Shown here: positions 49,787-60,526 of the stretch, piece after piece
Layout of the letters: each line of letters opens with the position of its first letter
Position numbering within the stretch: position 1 is the first letter of the stretch
NCBI GenBank assembly: GCA_022606425.2
Contig: JAHDVF020000179.1
Location: forward strand, 27,660 to 91,659
DNA length: 64,000 bases
From: Lepidostoma basale
Lineage: Eukaryota > Arthropoda > Insecta > Trichoptera > Lepidostomatidae
Reading direction: 5' to 3'
The notes under the pieces: generated by a model
What the model was told of the DNA's origin: nothing
The model's input: the letters and a program-made list of their open reading frames with translations, nothing else
Databases searched by the model: none
Position numbers and translations under genes: made by a program

Positions 49787-50194
49787 ATATTAGGTCCTTA
49801 CATCTGAAATTGGCGTTTTGCCGTACTGGCAACTTTGATCTCAAATACCTTCTCTTTGGTTAGGAATTACAAATTCAAATTTATACAGCTATTAACTCAA
49901 GTATTTTTGTTTCGAAAATTACAATTCATTTGTTTTTTCCTCAATTGTTTTTTTCTTTGCGTCACTCAGTTTACAATTCAAGTCCTTTTTCAAGTTTTCC
50001 ATTTTGTAAACTGAGTGACGCAAAGAAAAAAAACAATTGAGGAAAAAACAAATGAATTGTAATTTTCGAAACACAAATACTTGAGTAAATAGCTGTATAA
50101 ATTTGAATTTGGAATTCCTAACCAAAGAGAAGATATTTGAGATCAAAGTTGCCAGTACGGCAAAAAGCCAATTTCAAATGTAAGGACCTAATAT
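49787..50194. mobile_element. Long near-perfect inverted repeat (foldback), arms ~186 bp
   Basis: The left arm runs ATATTAGGTCCTTACATCTG (49787) to TCACTCAGTTTACAA (about 49976). The right arm runs TTGTAAACTGAGTGACGCAA (about 50004) to CATGTAAGGACCTAATAT-like (50194). The loop is about 27 bp. Mismatches are few (for example AATTACAAATTC against GAATTTGGAATTCC). It would make a ~185-bp hairpin RNA if transcribed. The element class is unknown; an AT-rich target and no clear flanking duplication. Confidence 0.9.
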
Positions 50195-50289
50195 ATTATT
50201 ATAACACCTAATGAAGTCAGCATAAGTTGACGAAACAGCTGTTGCGTCAAATAACATACAATTGTGATACGTAAAACAAAGTTTTTATT

Positions 50290-50521
50290 ATTTATTGTTT
50301 CAGGAACAATGATGTAAAACTCCACATTAAATAATTAATACGAATGAAAACGAGAGTTTTCTAGAAGTATAGTGATATTTTATGGGAATGACATGTTTCG
50401 CCCTTCTAAGGCGATTTTTAAATTAAACATTTGATAATGCCTTGGAAGGGCGAAACTTGTCATTCCCATAAAATATAATAAAACTTCTAGAAAACTGACG
50501 TTTACATTAGTATTAATTATT
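50290..50521. mobile_element. Element P, copy with ~13-bp target duplication
   Basis: CAAAGTTTTTATT (50277-50289) and CAAAGTTTTTTAATT (50522-50536) flank it. Start TTATTTATTGTTTCAGGAAC; arms GGGAATGACATGTTTCGCCC and GGGCGAAACTTGTCATTCCC with CTTCTAAGGC / GCCTTGGAAG. End TTAGTATTAATTATT. Confidence 0.9.
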
Positions 50522-50574
50522 CAAAGTTTTTTAATTAAAGATAAATTAAAAATTCTGTAAAAATTGTATCATTC

Positions 50575-50845
50575 TTTTTATCTTTTATATAATATTCCTA
50601 AAATGTTCATGTATTATATATAATGTTTATTTATTCAATTAAGTACAGCGGAGCATAGAAGTAGGATGGAGTAGATAAAATGTGGTCTGGCACTCCCTTG
50701 TTGTTGCCGTCTTCAAATGTAAGTCCCGGATGGACCGGGGACAGGCCCAGGGAGTGTACGAGCGAGGCTGATAAAAAGGGCGCCGCTACGCCCTATAACA
50801 GCCTCGGGTATGCGGCGGGAACTTCTATGTTCCTTTTTAAAAATA
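50575..50845 (+). repeat. Element R, copy 3
   Basis: TTTATATAATATTCCTAAAA, AGCGGAGCATAGAAGTAGGA, GTCCCGGATGGACCGGGGAC, GAGGCTGATAAAAAGGGCGC, AACTTCTATGTTCC and an A-rich end. This copy keeps the most stem pairs (CACTCCCT with AGGGAGTG; GGGCG with CGCCC). Confidence 0.8.
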
Positions 50846-51665
50846 AAAATAAAATTTAACATATTTTTTTTCATTATTTAAATAAAACGATGTTTTTAAA
50901 GAACTACTTTCAGTTTTGGGATTGTTTTTACGGATGATCAGAAGACTATTCTGGCCACAGTTAATATTTTCAGATTATTTGATGTGGTAAGTCACTATAC
51001 ATTTTTAAACCCTTGCATAAGATTATATTTTCTGACCTCTTTAAAAACTGCACGTTCATTTTAAGCAAACCCTTTCAAATTTGTTTTGAATCGTTTTTTT
51101 CGGGGAATGTCTAAACATTCACGAATTAATGTACAAACTCGTATTGTTGGTTTCTTAATATCTTTTGTCTGTTTTTTGTTTTATTGCGATCATTAAAAAT
51201 GTTTCGCAGGCCCGCACGGTTGAGACTTATAACAATAAAAATTGAAATTTGCAAGCTTTAATCATCTACGAAAAGAGATATGGTGCAAAATGTTTTTCAG
51301 ACCAGAACGTGGAAATAAATTACACCCACTCCAAACAATTCTGAATTATTCTCAATGCTCGCTTCCCTTCTACCCCAACGTTAGCATTAATAATTTTAAT
51401 CTGTTTCTTAAAGGGAAAAATACCTGACTGTTTTATCTGCTCGCGTTAAGGGTAGTTTTATTTAAAACCATAAATTATAACAGGGTGAATTTATGGTCAA
51501 TAAAATTTTCAGGATATCCAAACGAGGCGTTTCGTTCGCGTGTATCAGTATTATAAAAAAAATCAACTGTCTTTACACATTTTTTCAGGGGGTTGTTTTT
51601 CTATACTTTATAGTCTTTGGATGCAAAAAGGCCTTCGCTATATTCCTAGTCATAAAAAATGTTTG
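50846..51665. other. No gene seen
   Basis: Long AT-rich stretch. A 61-codon frame at 51242-51427 (FFRPERGNKLHPLQTILNYS) has no recognised family. Confidence 0.45.
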
Positions 51666-51669
51666 TATT

Positions 51670-51945
51670 TTTTGTCAGATACTTTATTTCCCAAAATATA
51701 TAAAATATTGTCTGAATATGGAATAAGTACAAAACTGATCACGGTAATTAAGTCGCTGTACACGGGGAAAACGTGGCGCGATCAAATAAACCAAAGGAGA
51801 GGAGTCGGAGAAATCGACGCGCGTGCATGACACGACGTAGGAATGTTGAGGAAGTGAGAGAAATATGTCAGGAAAGAAAAGTGTGGCAGTTCATTCTTTC
51901 TACCTACCCCTTCAGTGAGACGGCGTTATGGTTAGTTAGTTAGTT
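51670..51945 (+). mobile_element. LINE-A, RT piece fused to its 3' end by deletion
   Basis: KILSEYGISTKLITVIKSLY (RT, just after motif A) joins at CTGTACACGGGGAAAACGTG to KTWRDQIN, then RRNRRACMTRRRNVEEVREI, GERKVWQFILS and (GTTA)n. About 0.9 kb between the two is missing. The GGA codon here (EYGIS) is TGA in the full-length copy at 61606. Confidence 0.85.
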
Positions 51946-52054
51946 TTTTTATATAATGGATATTTCTTAAGATAATACTACAATAAGTAACCAATTGTTT
52001 TGTGAAATTGAGGAGCAGAGGCTACCCACTGGCAATTTTGCGTACCAGCTTGAG

Positions 52055-52575
52055 TGGGAAAGAGAGAGTGGGAGAGAGAGTGGGAGAGAGAGTGGGAGAG
52101 AGAGTGGGAGAGAGAGTGGGAGAGAGAGTGGGAGAGAGAGTGGGAGAGAGAGTGTGGGAGAGAGAGTGGGAGAGAGAGTGGAAGAGAGAGTGGGAGAGAG
52201 AGTGGGAGAGAGAGTGGGAGAGAGAGTGAGACAAAGGGAGTGAAAGAGAGAGAGAGTGGGAAAAAAAGAGTGGGAAAGAGAGAAAATGGGAGAGAGAAAG
52301 AGTGGGAGAGTCAGAGTGGGAGAGAAAATGGGAGACAGTGGGATAGAGAGTGGGAGAGATAGTGGGAGAAAGTGGGAGATTGAGTGAGAAAGAGAGTGGG
52401 AGAGAGAGAGTGGGAGAGAAAGTGGGGGAAAGGGTGGGGGATGTTTAATTTGTCATATAATGAGAGTGGGAGAGATAGTGGGAGAAAGTGGGAGATTGAG
52501 TGAGAAAAAGAGTGGGAGAGAGAGAGTGGGAGAGAAAGTGGGGGAAAGGGTGGGGGATATTTAATTTGTCATATA
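52055..52575 (+). repeat. GA-rich minisatellite (GGGAGAGAGAGT), with a 118-bp duplication
   Basis: A 12-bp unit runs about 15 times to ~52230, then GTGGGAGA-type variants. A ~118-bp block ending GGGGGATGTTTAATTTGTCA is present twice (about 52343-52460 and 52463-52577). All frames through it are artefacts. Confidence 0.93.
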
Positions 52576-52599
52576 ATGGCAAGTGGTTAATAAGAAAAG

Positions 52600-52740
52600 A
52601 GAGAGATTGGGAGAGAGCATGTATGCCATGATGTATGAACGTTAAGGAATCAAGAGAATAATTTCATGAACAGCAAGTGTGTAGGTTAAATCTTTCTCCT
52701 TATAATTTCGAAGAGATGGCGTGATAGTAAGATAGTTTTA
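52600..52740 (+). mobile_element. LINE-A 3' tip, decayed
   Basis: CATGTATGCCATGATGTATG, AACGTTAAGGAATCAAGAGA and GAAGAGATGGCGTGATAGTA resemble ACMTRCMNVKESRE..GETA and the tail. Confidence 0.65.
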
Positions 52741-53084
52741 GGTATTTTCTCTTGTACAATATATGAAATATTGCACAACGGAAAAGAAATATAAATTAAA
52801 TCAATAAAATACAAATATTATAATACACACCCTGTATTTTCAAAAATGTTTTGAAACGATATCTTTACAAGCCGACTAAAATTTTCTAACTATTCTCGTT
52901 ACTATTTTATTTATACATATTTCTTCTTAACTCGTTTCAATTCAAATGATTGGTTAGCAGAAAAGTATAACATTTTTGCTAGTTCTTGGGATTTTACTCG
53001 GGTCTTTAATGAAGTCGTTTCCCGTTGCTTTCTATATTTGTTTATATCAGGTTATTTGACCTCAACTACTGAATACAAGTATGA

Positions 53085-53190
53085 GCTATTGATTCACATG
53101 ACATGTGATAGGCAGGTAGTCTCTCGCTGTTTTATTGTCACGTAAAATCTATCAGACCAAAGACTGCATGAGATTTTTTTCACACTGTAA
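53085..53190 (-). mobile_element. tRNA-derived SINE, body only
   Basis: TGATTCACATGACATGTGAT, CTGTTTTATTGTCACGTAAA and ATCAGACCAAAGACTGCATG are the reversed SINE body. The tRNA-like head is missing. Confidence 0.75.
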
Positions 53191-53194
53191 TAGC

Positions 53195-53990
53195 CGATGG
53201 AATGTTTTTAAACCATCTACGCTTTGCCTGCGACATCGTACTGGTGAGCAACACTCCGGAGGAACTAGCTGAAATGCTGAAATAACTAAACGATGTGTCC
53301 AAATCTGTAGGTTTGAATATGAACCTGGCAAATACCAAGGCGTTGGGCACGGAAAGGCTTGAAATCAACGTGGACGGCAACAGAATTGAGAATGTCCAAG
53401 AATATACCTACATGGGACACAATATTCGATTGGGCCGAGATAACCAAACCGCAGAGCTAAAAAGAAGGATTAGACTAAACTGGACAGCATTCGGAAACAT
53501 GAATTACATCCTTAAAAACCGGAAAAAGCCGATTAACCTGAAACCAAAAGTCTATGAAGCCCCGTTCTGCCTTGAAACTGTTACATTGTCCAAACAAAGT
53601 GCCGAGAAACTACGAGTGACCCAAACAGCCACGGAAAGAGCCATGTTAAGAATAAGCATTAGAGACAGATTCAAAAACGATACGATGAGAGAAAAAACAA
53701 AGGTCACCGACATCATCTACCAGGTGGCGACTCTAAAATGGCAATGGGCAGGTCACGTAGCCAGAAGTTCAGATGAAAAGTGGACAAGAAAACTGTTGAC
53801 TTGGAGACCGTGGACGGCGAAGAGAAGTGCAGGGCGACCGTAACTACGGTGGAAGGATGATCTGAACAGATACGTCGGAATAACCTGGATGCAGTCTGCA
53901 TAGGACAGAGTGTCATGGAAGCGAATGGAGGAGGCCTTTGTCCAGGAGTGGGCGGGAATAGGCTGAGGAATAAGAAGAAGAATAACCGAA
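53195..53990 (+). mobile_element. LINE-B copy with RT motif C remnant
   Basis: LRFACDIVLVSNTPEELAEM (RT motif C; the usual FADD is FACD), stop, then a 182-codon frame: LNMNLANTKALGTERLEINV, EYTYMGHNIRLGRDNQTAEL, FGNMNYILKNRKKPINLKPK, VYEAPFCLETVTLSKQSAEK, LRVTQTATERAMLRISIRDR and ATLKWQWAGHVARSSDEKWT. After a stop in GRP(stop)LRWKDDL it ends MEEAFVQEWAGIG and a GAAGAAG tail. The longest LINE-B copy here. Confidence 0.92.
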
Positions 53991-54530
53991 AATCAAACCC
54001 GCGAACTTTGTATTTAAATAAACATATTCTTGTATTTATTAGAAGTGTATTTCCTTTAAAAATATTTACCCTAATTTCTGTCCGTTTTATTAAGTCTTGT
54101 TTTTCGTTGCTCGGGTGTCCTGAAATCACAAAAAATCGTCAAATTATACTAATTACCCACGCGAATCCTTTACTGTCGGAATCCAAATTAATGAAGGGCA
54201 GAAGTTGGTTTAAATTTCCCTTTAACACTCAAACGTAATCCGGCGACATTGAATTTTATTCGTTGTTTTTTTAGTGGCGAAATTAAGGGAATCGATCGTC
54301 TAGAAAACGTGGTAGTTATTTAAATTGAATTTTAATTCAAAGTTTCATTTAGCGGTTCTTACCCTTCTTACCCGTGTTTCTGCTCTTTGACATTTTAAAT
54401 TAAAATTATCATTTTGTTCATTGGTACTCATTGATAAACTAACTTTTTAATTGAGAACAGTGGACCGTTTCGGTAAATTAATGAGAATAATACTAAATAA
54501 AATAGTAATTTATGTAATAAACATTTAAAT
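53991..54530. other. No gene seen
   Basis: AT-rich. The 107-codon plus frame reaching into it (53915-54238) has no recognisable family beyond its LINE-B start. Confidence 0.45.
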
Positions 54531-55130
54531 ATACTTCTTCTGCTTCTTCGCGTGCCGTATCAGGTCCCCCTGACGTTGACAATCACTCCGGCGAAGGCTC
54601 TCGCCATAGTGATATCCTGGGAATGATAATCAGAGTGGTTTCCCGTTGCCTTCTCCGATGGGTTTTTCTGTAGGGGTCACCTTCCCTTAGCCGGGGGGGC
54701 CCGGTTTAATGGCGCCGGACACTCGGCATTCGCCCTCTCACTATCTGCTATGATACTGATGGTAATAACAGTGGTCACATTGCCCGGGGTTCGCGGGGTC
54801 AGAGACCACTCGTGGACGCTAGTGAGTAGGACTCTGAACGTCTTTATTTCTGACGCGTTTTTGTGATTGTGGTGTCCACCCTGCACTCGATCCCATATGT
54901 CATGATGGGTTGCACACAAGTCTTATAAATTTTCACTTTGCTGCTGATCTTCGTGTCAGGGTTTTTCCAGATTGAATTCTTCAAGCATCCTGAAATGACC
55001 GCAGCCTTGTTTACTTGCCCCATCACTTCACATGGTAGATCTGTTTTTCCACACAACTCCACTTCCAGATATCTAAATCTTTTCCACTTGTTCCAAAAAC
55101 AATGTGCATTCTTGTACGTTCATACGACGA
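54531..55130 (-). mobile_element. LINE-C/D fragments, minus strand
   Basis: 54845-55130 in the minus sense reads MELCGKTDLPCEVMGQVNKA, AVISGCLKNSIWKNPDTKIS and KVKIYKTCVQPIMTYGIECR, VDTTITKT: LINE-C post-RT motifs. 54531-54690 is the reversed 3' region with GAGAAGGCAACGGGAAACCA, shared with 55560-55800. 54700-54840 between them is GC-rich and unassigned. Confidence 0.75.
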
Positions 55131-55189
55131 TATCAAAAGTGTTGAAAACCATAAATTCTGTGAGAAATAGTGAGGGATATGTATGTATA

Positions 55190-55385
55190 TAATCTCTTCT
55201 TCTCAATCGTGTTCGTCATGATTGAGGGTCGTGTCCATCTTGTAAACCATTGACCATGGCATGCCATGCGCTCATGTCAGCCGTCAGTCTCCAGGCTGCA
55301 GCTAATAAGAGACCAGTCAGGTCCCTGATTTGATTGGACCAGCGACTTTGTAGTCGCCATGATGATGAGTTTTTTAAGGTTATCT
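55190..55385 (-). mobile_element. LINE 3' scrap, unassigned
   Basis: TTCTTCTCAATCGTGTTCGT, GGCATGCCATGCGCTCATGT and GACCAGCGACTTTGTAGTCG resemble the reversed end of an insect LINE; the (GAA)n-like start would be its tail. Confidence 0.4.
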
Positions 55386-55559
55386 CTCCGGGCTATGTGC
55401 CGAAAATACTTTAAAATTATACATATTAAAATACTTTAACATAATACGGGGGTTCGAATTGTCAGTAGGGTCGCGGCGAGTCACATCTTGCTGGAGGGTG
55501 TGATTCTATAAAATGCCGAGAAATGCCCAGTTGCATTCCACCGGCAACACTACTGACTA

Positions 55560-55800
55560 GTCACACTCATAACCGTGTGATCACAGCAGATAACGAGAGG
55601 ATGAATGGCGAGTTTCTGGCACTTCCAAACCAGATCCAACTAGCAAAGGGAAGGTAACCCCGACAGAAAAATTCACCAGAGAAGGCAACGGGAAACCACT
55701 CTGGTCACCTTTTCCCGGAAATCACTATGGCGAATACCTTTGCTGTAGTGATCGCCAACGTTGAGGGGACCTGGTACGGCACCAAAAGAAGAAGAAAAAC
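55560..55800 (+). mobile_element. LINE-D 3' end
   Basis: AGAGAAGGCAACGGGAAACC, AGTGATCGCCAACGTTGAGG and GGACCTGGTACGGCACCAAA, then AGAAGAAGAA. VIANV..GTWYGTKR matches the LINE-D end at 10220-10265. Confidence 0.75.
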
Positions 55801-56340
55801 ATAATAGAATAAAGTCCAATATGTTCTATTATTTAGGGTATCCAACACAAATATAATTTCCTCAACTTTGAAAGGTGAACGCGAGCCGGAATCAAAATCA
55901 GCATGAACCCGGATATCGGAAAGTGGAACCCGAGAATTCGAATTCTGCAACTTGGAAACCGGAAGTAAGGGGGAGTCCCGTAAAAATAAAATGTTTTGAA
56001 CTGCAGATTGAAGGATTTATCCTTGGTATATTTTTCCCGAAAAAAAATCGCTAATTTATGTTGGTATACATTATTATTATTTTCATAAACAAAAAATAAG
56101 TATAACGCATCACGCTGTTTTGATAAAAGAGTGAATGATAGGTTGGACCAGTACACATATTGAGAAACCACTACAATTTTTTGTGAATAATCCATTCTAT
56201 ATTCCCCTTCGTGAAAGTCTTGTGATGGTTAAATTGTTGATTTATTATAAAAAATAATATTTACATATTTTCATTACAACATTTTGAATGTATACAAATA
56301 CTTGTAGACGAATACTGGATTTTACACATTGCGGGTTATC
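55801..56340. other. Mostly unassigned; LINE-A scrap at ~56180-56235
   Basis: 55860-55980 is complex (GAACGCGAGCCGGAATCAAA) but unassigned. AATCCATTCTATATTCCCCT..GTGATGGTTA (56187-56230) looks like a decayed LINE-A tip. Confidence 0.4.
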
Positions 56341-56344
56341 AATT

Positions 56345-56600
56345 TAAGGATTAATTGTATCTCAATAGAGACGAAGATGCAAATTGTAAACAGAATATGG
56401 TGATTGAGGTGTTTACAGAACTTATGACTTATTGGTTGGGTTAAGCGCATGCTTTATGTAATACAACATACCCCATTCCACCTTTCTTATGACCACCATG
56501 TCTGAAAAATTTGGGAGTTGTTTATGTGTTAATATGTAACACCAAACTTCACATGTTAGTTTCAATCTACACACTAGCGCCATCTATGAAGATCGGATAT
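56345..56600 (+). repeat. Element E, copy 5
   Basis: ATTAATTGTATCTCAATAGA, CTTATTGGTTGGGTTAAGCG, ATGACCACCATGTCTGAAAA and ACACTAGCGCCATCTATGAA. Nearly full length. Confidence 0.85.
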
Positions 56601-56619
56601 GTTCATTAGGTTTAAACAA

Positions 56620-56850
56620 CTTTATTTTTTAAGGCATGTATTGAGAACAGGTAAAATAATATATTGTGTATAGTATACTATCAGAAATGCATGAGAGCTG
56701 GTTCGACATAATGAAGACAGGATACTCTCCAGAATTAAGATAATTTGCCTTCTGAACGTACTTTCACTAATATGAAAGACGTCTATCTCCGAGGAGACCG
56801 CGTTCAGCAGATTAATTGCTCTTCCCACCGGTGCCACCAGACGCAGGTTG
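56620..56850 (-). mobile_element. LINE-K 3' fragment
   Basis: The minus frame reads MRQNNLRLVAPVGRAINLLN, AVSSEIDVFHISESTFRRQI and ILILESILSSLCRTSSHAFL, open for 79 codons, ending in an AT-rich tail. DVFH.S...FR is a CR1/Jockey-like ORF2 C-terminal motif. Confidence 0.75.
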
Positions 56851-57594
56851 TTTTGTCTCATTTGTGTATTAAAAATAAATAAATAAATAAATTAAACTAA
56901 AATTTACTCTGGAAATTAAAAAATAATTGTGAGTACCTACTTATAATAAAAGCCCAACTTAATTTTTAATTTTAGTATCGAATTTTATGCGTTTTTTATT
57001 AGTCTTTTTTTTTTTAGTTTTTGTTATATTTTTTACACCTGAAGATGGAGGTATCCTCTGAAACACGTCGTGTATTTGATTTTTTTTATTAAAAAAGTGG
57101 TCTAAACAATTTTTTTTTCATTCCCAAAGTAGATTACTATGGAATTCCACAGTGTTAATGCCTTCACTTTCAATAAGTTGAAACTAAAATTAACTCATTC
57201 ATTGCTGTTTGCATCATTCTTAACAGAACATTTTAGTATATTCTTTATTTTGTTCCGATGTTCACCAACTCCCCCTACCCCCCACCCCGCCTCACCCAAA
57301 ACTCTCCGACATTTGGTAAACTGTTTTTTTATGATAATTTAATTTTCCAAAATTATCCGCATTTCTTCACGGGGAGGCAGGGCGCATTGTGTTCCAATAT
57401 TCCACAATGTTGACAGAGGGGGTTTGGTTAGCGACGAATAAATTGAATTGGGTTATATAAATTTAATTGCAAAGTTTATTTTTTATACAACGTGCGTGGA
57501 AAAGCGTTTTTTGTGAAAAATTCACGTTTTTTTAAATAAATGTTTGATTTACCAAAGTAAATATTTAACATGTGAGTAATGATTTTAATTAACT
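56851..57594. other. No gene; a Q/S-like hairpin motif
   Basis: CACCTGAAGATGGAGGTATC and CTCTGAAACACGTCGTGTAT (57037-57075) echo the foldback families. 57360-57450 is more complex but unassigned. Confidence 0.4.
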
Positions 57595-58275
57595 AAATAA
57601 CCATCACGGCGTTTCCCCGAAGGTGTAGGCAGAAATAATGGAACGTCGCACTGTTTTTTTGTGATATACTTCTCTCGATTCCTCAACATTCATACACGCT
57701 CGTAGATTTCTCCGACTCCTCATGTGGCCGACATTCAATATTGATTTATTTAATCGTATCATTGATTTATTTAATCGTTTTTCCCTATTTCCAATTCCAT
57801 TTACATCTTTATCATATACTTTTTTTATCGTTCTTTCTTCATTCATTCTTTCCAAACCAAAATCATTCATTCTTTCCAAGTCCAAACCATCCTAATGGTC
57901 CTAATATTATTTGATTAATTACAGTTTCATTCGCATTGCATTCACTTTTTATACAATATTTTCATTCTACGCTCCATCATACATAAATTTTCCAAAAATT
58001 CGTGTAATAGATCTATGTCTGTTGCATTTATTCTACTTTCATCCTATTTTGCCAGTTCCATTCTTCACTTTCATATATAAGAGTCGGTACAAGAATACCA
58101 TTGTGCACTACGATTTTAGTTTTTTTCGGATAAGCTTTTGTTTGCGACGACAACTTTAAGTGCACCATTCATTCTGTTGCATGCCTAAACACTTCTTTCA
58201 ATATCCCTCTCCACTCGCCCATTCTTTGTCAACATACTTCTATAATATACAAACTCGTCGACTTGTTTCTGATTT
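57595..58275 (-). mobile_element. LINE-A fragment
   Basis: The plus strand starts TAACCATCACGGCGTTTCCC. The minus sense shows RRNLRACMNVEESREVYHKK, MNEERTIKKVYDKDVNGIGN and, more 5', the ESRINATDIDL, LVPTLIYESE and RDIERSV regions. Small local duplications occur (TTGATTTATTTAATCGT twice, CATTCATTCTTTCCAA twice). Confidence 0.85.
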
Positions 58276-58339
58276 TTATTTTATGATTTTGGTTAATTAC
58301 GATTATCAAAACGGTTTAACGAAGATAAAATAAAACAAA

Positions 58340-58565
58340 ACAACATGAGACCAAAAAATCATACATATCGGAAGGAATCCAAATATGTCGACGTCAGTGA
58401 GGCAGTACTCTTTCCAGAATTTGCAATATTTTTTTTTATGAAAACTGCCTCATTGACACTAAAAATGTCCATATCCGAGATAATTAGATTCAGCGTCCGA
58501 ATTGCTCTTCCTACTGGCATCACCAAAGACAGGTTGGTTCTGCGTGACGGAGTAAAGAACAAAGG
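58340..58565 (-). mobile_element. LINE-K 3' fragment
   Basis: The minus frame RRTNLSLVMPVGRAIRTLNL, IISDMDIFSVNEAVF, then stop-free to STASLTSTYLDSFRYV. Same block as 11871-12030 in opposite orientation. Confidence 0.7.
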
Positions 58566-58624
58566 TGCTAAGTAAGTTAAACATAAAACAAACAATTAGA
58601 AAAAAAAAGTTCAATATATCATAT

Positions 58625-58812
58625 ACCACGGGTGGCATCGTTAGTGTAACGTTTTAACTACACTGATTATTCAATCACTTTGAACCGTTGCAAAGTTCCA
58701 AATGTTCCTTATGTTTAACACCAATTGGGATCAAAAACTGATTTTTTACTTTTTTGATTATTGCACCTTTGTAATGTCCTGTCTGCGATTATTAGACTCC
58801 ACCATATTTAAG
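58625..58812 (+). repeat. Helitron-related interior sequence
   Basis: GGTGGCATCGTTAGTGTAAC, ACCAATTGGGATCAAAAACT and TTGTAATGTCCTGTCTGCGA correspond to 39618-39765 inside the Helitron. No Helitron end is present. Confidence 0.6.
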
Positions 58813-58814
58813 TT

Positions 58815-59148
58815 CAGTAGAACGTCGATTATCCGAACGTCAGTTAACCGGAACTTCATTTATCCGGACAAGCCGAGATGATGAAGTGCAAAAAGCCGAG
58901 GAAATCTGTTAAAAAAATTTATTTCCAGTGCTGTAGAGTAATGTAAACCTTTTTATGTACATGTACCAAATACATACTTGTTTTTGCAGTAAATGTTGTA
59001 ATTTCATAATCAACAAATGAAGGCAGAAAAAATAAATGATTTACACCTTGTTTTGCTAAAAATAATAAGCGCCTGTTTGATTATCCAGAAAAATCGGTAT
59101 CCGGGACACCTCCGGTCCAAATAAGTCCTGATAAACGACGTTCTACTA
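58815..59148. mobile_element. Tigger/pogo-like MITE
   Basis: CAGTAGAACGTCGATTATCC at the left faces TAAACGACGTTCTACTA at the right (the last base G has become A). Further in, ATCCGAACGTC and ATCCGGACA recur, typical of Tigger ends (CAGTAGAACCTCGATTATCC). It is ~334 bp with no transposase. The left TA is not conserved. Confidence 0.8.
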
Positions 59149-59389
59149 TATGTACATTAAAAAAACAACAACATAAATAGCTTGAGAGTATCCTTGTCTT
59201 TTCTGTTGTGATTTCATTTCTTTCTTCGTGGAAACAAAATAAAATATTCTAAATCTTTTATTTTTCTTTAGCACTCGGCTCTCCAGGCTCAGCATACTGC
59301 TCCTCAAGTTTCCCTGAAAATAAATCATAAAAAATTAGAAAATATGACATGAATAAATTGATGCAATTGAATGCTGAAGAAAAACCTGC

Positions 59390-59632
59390 GAAATAGAGGA
59401 TATCGTTCAGTGGAGTAGATCCAGAATAAGATACTGGAGGGACCATGTAGCCCAAATGGATGGTGACAGACTCGCATATACAGCCGCTTATGAAATCCCC
59501 TCCGGACACCGCCCACCTGGAAGACCGCCTAAGAGATAGGGACAGCTGGATCTCATCATCCGACGAGAAATGATTTCTGTGTCACAGATCGTCAGATCTA
59601 TCAAAAGAAGAAGAAGAAGAAGAAGAAGAATG
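59390..59632 (+). mobile_element. LINE-C 3' end with (AAG)n tail
   Basis: SRIRYWRDHVAQMDGDRLAY, TAAYEIPSGHRPPGRPPKR, stop, then DSWISSSDEK-like and SVSQIVRSIKR followed by (GAA)n. WrdHv.rM..drl.......P.G.RppGRPpkR is the LINE-C terminus. Confidence 0.75.
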
Positions 59633-60099
59633 CTGAAAGCTTCGATATTTGACACTTTTTTTAATAACAGTAATAATTATTTTTAATATTAGTTTCATAA
59701 TAATACTTTTTTTGTCTAATCATACAAGTTTAAGTAACGAAAACCTCTGTTTTAAATGAAAATTGTTTTCAAATAGCTACATACTTACAAGAGAAAGGCA
59801 CGACATAGGAAATTGATTTGGATGGGATTTTGCACGATTGTAGTACCCTCTGAGGGTCATCCATAGTCAAAGTTAGATAGCGAAATAGCTAGCAAAATTA
59901 ACAAAAAAAACTTTGTATATATCACCGTTGCTGATTTAATTGAAATTTCGTAATTAGTTTCAATAGCTAGACTGTGCGGATAGCTTTTGTTCGTGTCACG
60001 TTTTTATCGGTCTTCCTCTATTTCTGGTTCCATTTACATCGTTAATATATAACTAAAAAAAAAATTATAAATATTTAAACACAAACCTTATATAATTCA
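59633..60099. other. Mostly unassigned; LINE-A scrap at ~59995-60050
   Basis: GTGTCACGTTTTTATCGGTC and TTCCATTTACATCGTTAATA are a short reversed LINE-A piece. The rest is AT-rich. Confidence 0.5.
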
Positions 60100-60405
60100 G
60101 GGATTAATTGTATCTCAATACAGACGAAGATGCAAATTGTTTTTCTGGGAACAGAATGTGGTGGCCAAGGCGCTTACAGGACTTATGACCTGTCATTGGT
60201 TGGGTTGAGCAATCGCTTTATGTTTAACAACATTACCCATTCCGCCCTTCTTATGACCACCACATTTGACAATTTTAATGGAACTTGTATATATGCTAGC
60301 ATCCTTATCAGGTCATAAGTCCTGTAAGCGCCTCGGCCACCACATTCTGTTCCCAGAAAAACAAATTACATTTTCGTCTCTATTGAGATACAATTAATCC
60401 TTATA
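60100..60405. repeat. Element E as an inverted pair (hairpin)
   Basis: The left copy 60103-60300 (GGATTAATTGTATCTCAATA, GCTTACAGGACTTATGACCT) is followed at 60309-60404 by an inverted copy of its first ~95 bp (AGGTCATAAGTCCTGTAAGC, ATTGAGATACAATTAATCC). The arms are nearly identical, more alike than any two E copies elsewhere, so the inverted part was copied locally. Confidence 0.85.
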
Positions 60406-60526
60406 AAAAAAAATATCCGCAATGGGTAAAATCCAGTATTTGTCTACAAGAGTTTGTGTACATTCAAAATGTTGTATAAGAGTATTTTGTTTTTTAAATG
60501 AGTTAGATTTAGTGTATTCTGTTGTA

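Noticed and set aside
51242..51726. Short host genes in the AT-rich stretch
   Set aside because: Frames under 80 codons, overlapping in two phases, composition as the flanks, no motif; the right part is LINE-A RT sequence.
52002..52362. GRESGRES-type repeat proteins
   Set aside because: GA-rich minisatellite with a 12-bp unit; open in several frames at once.
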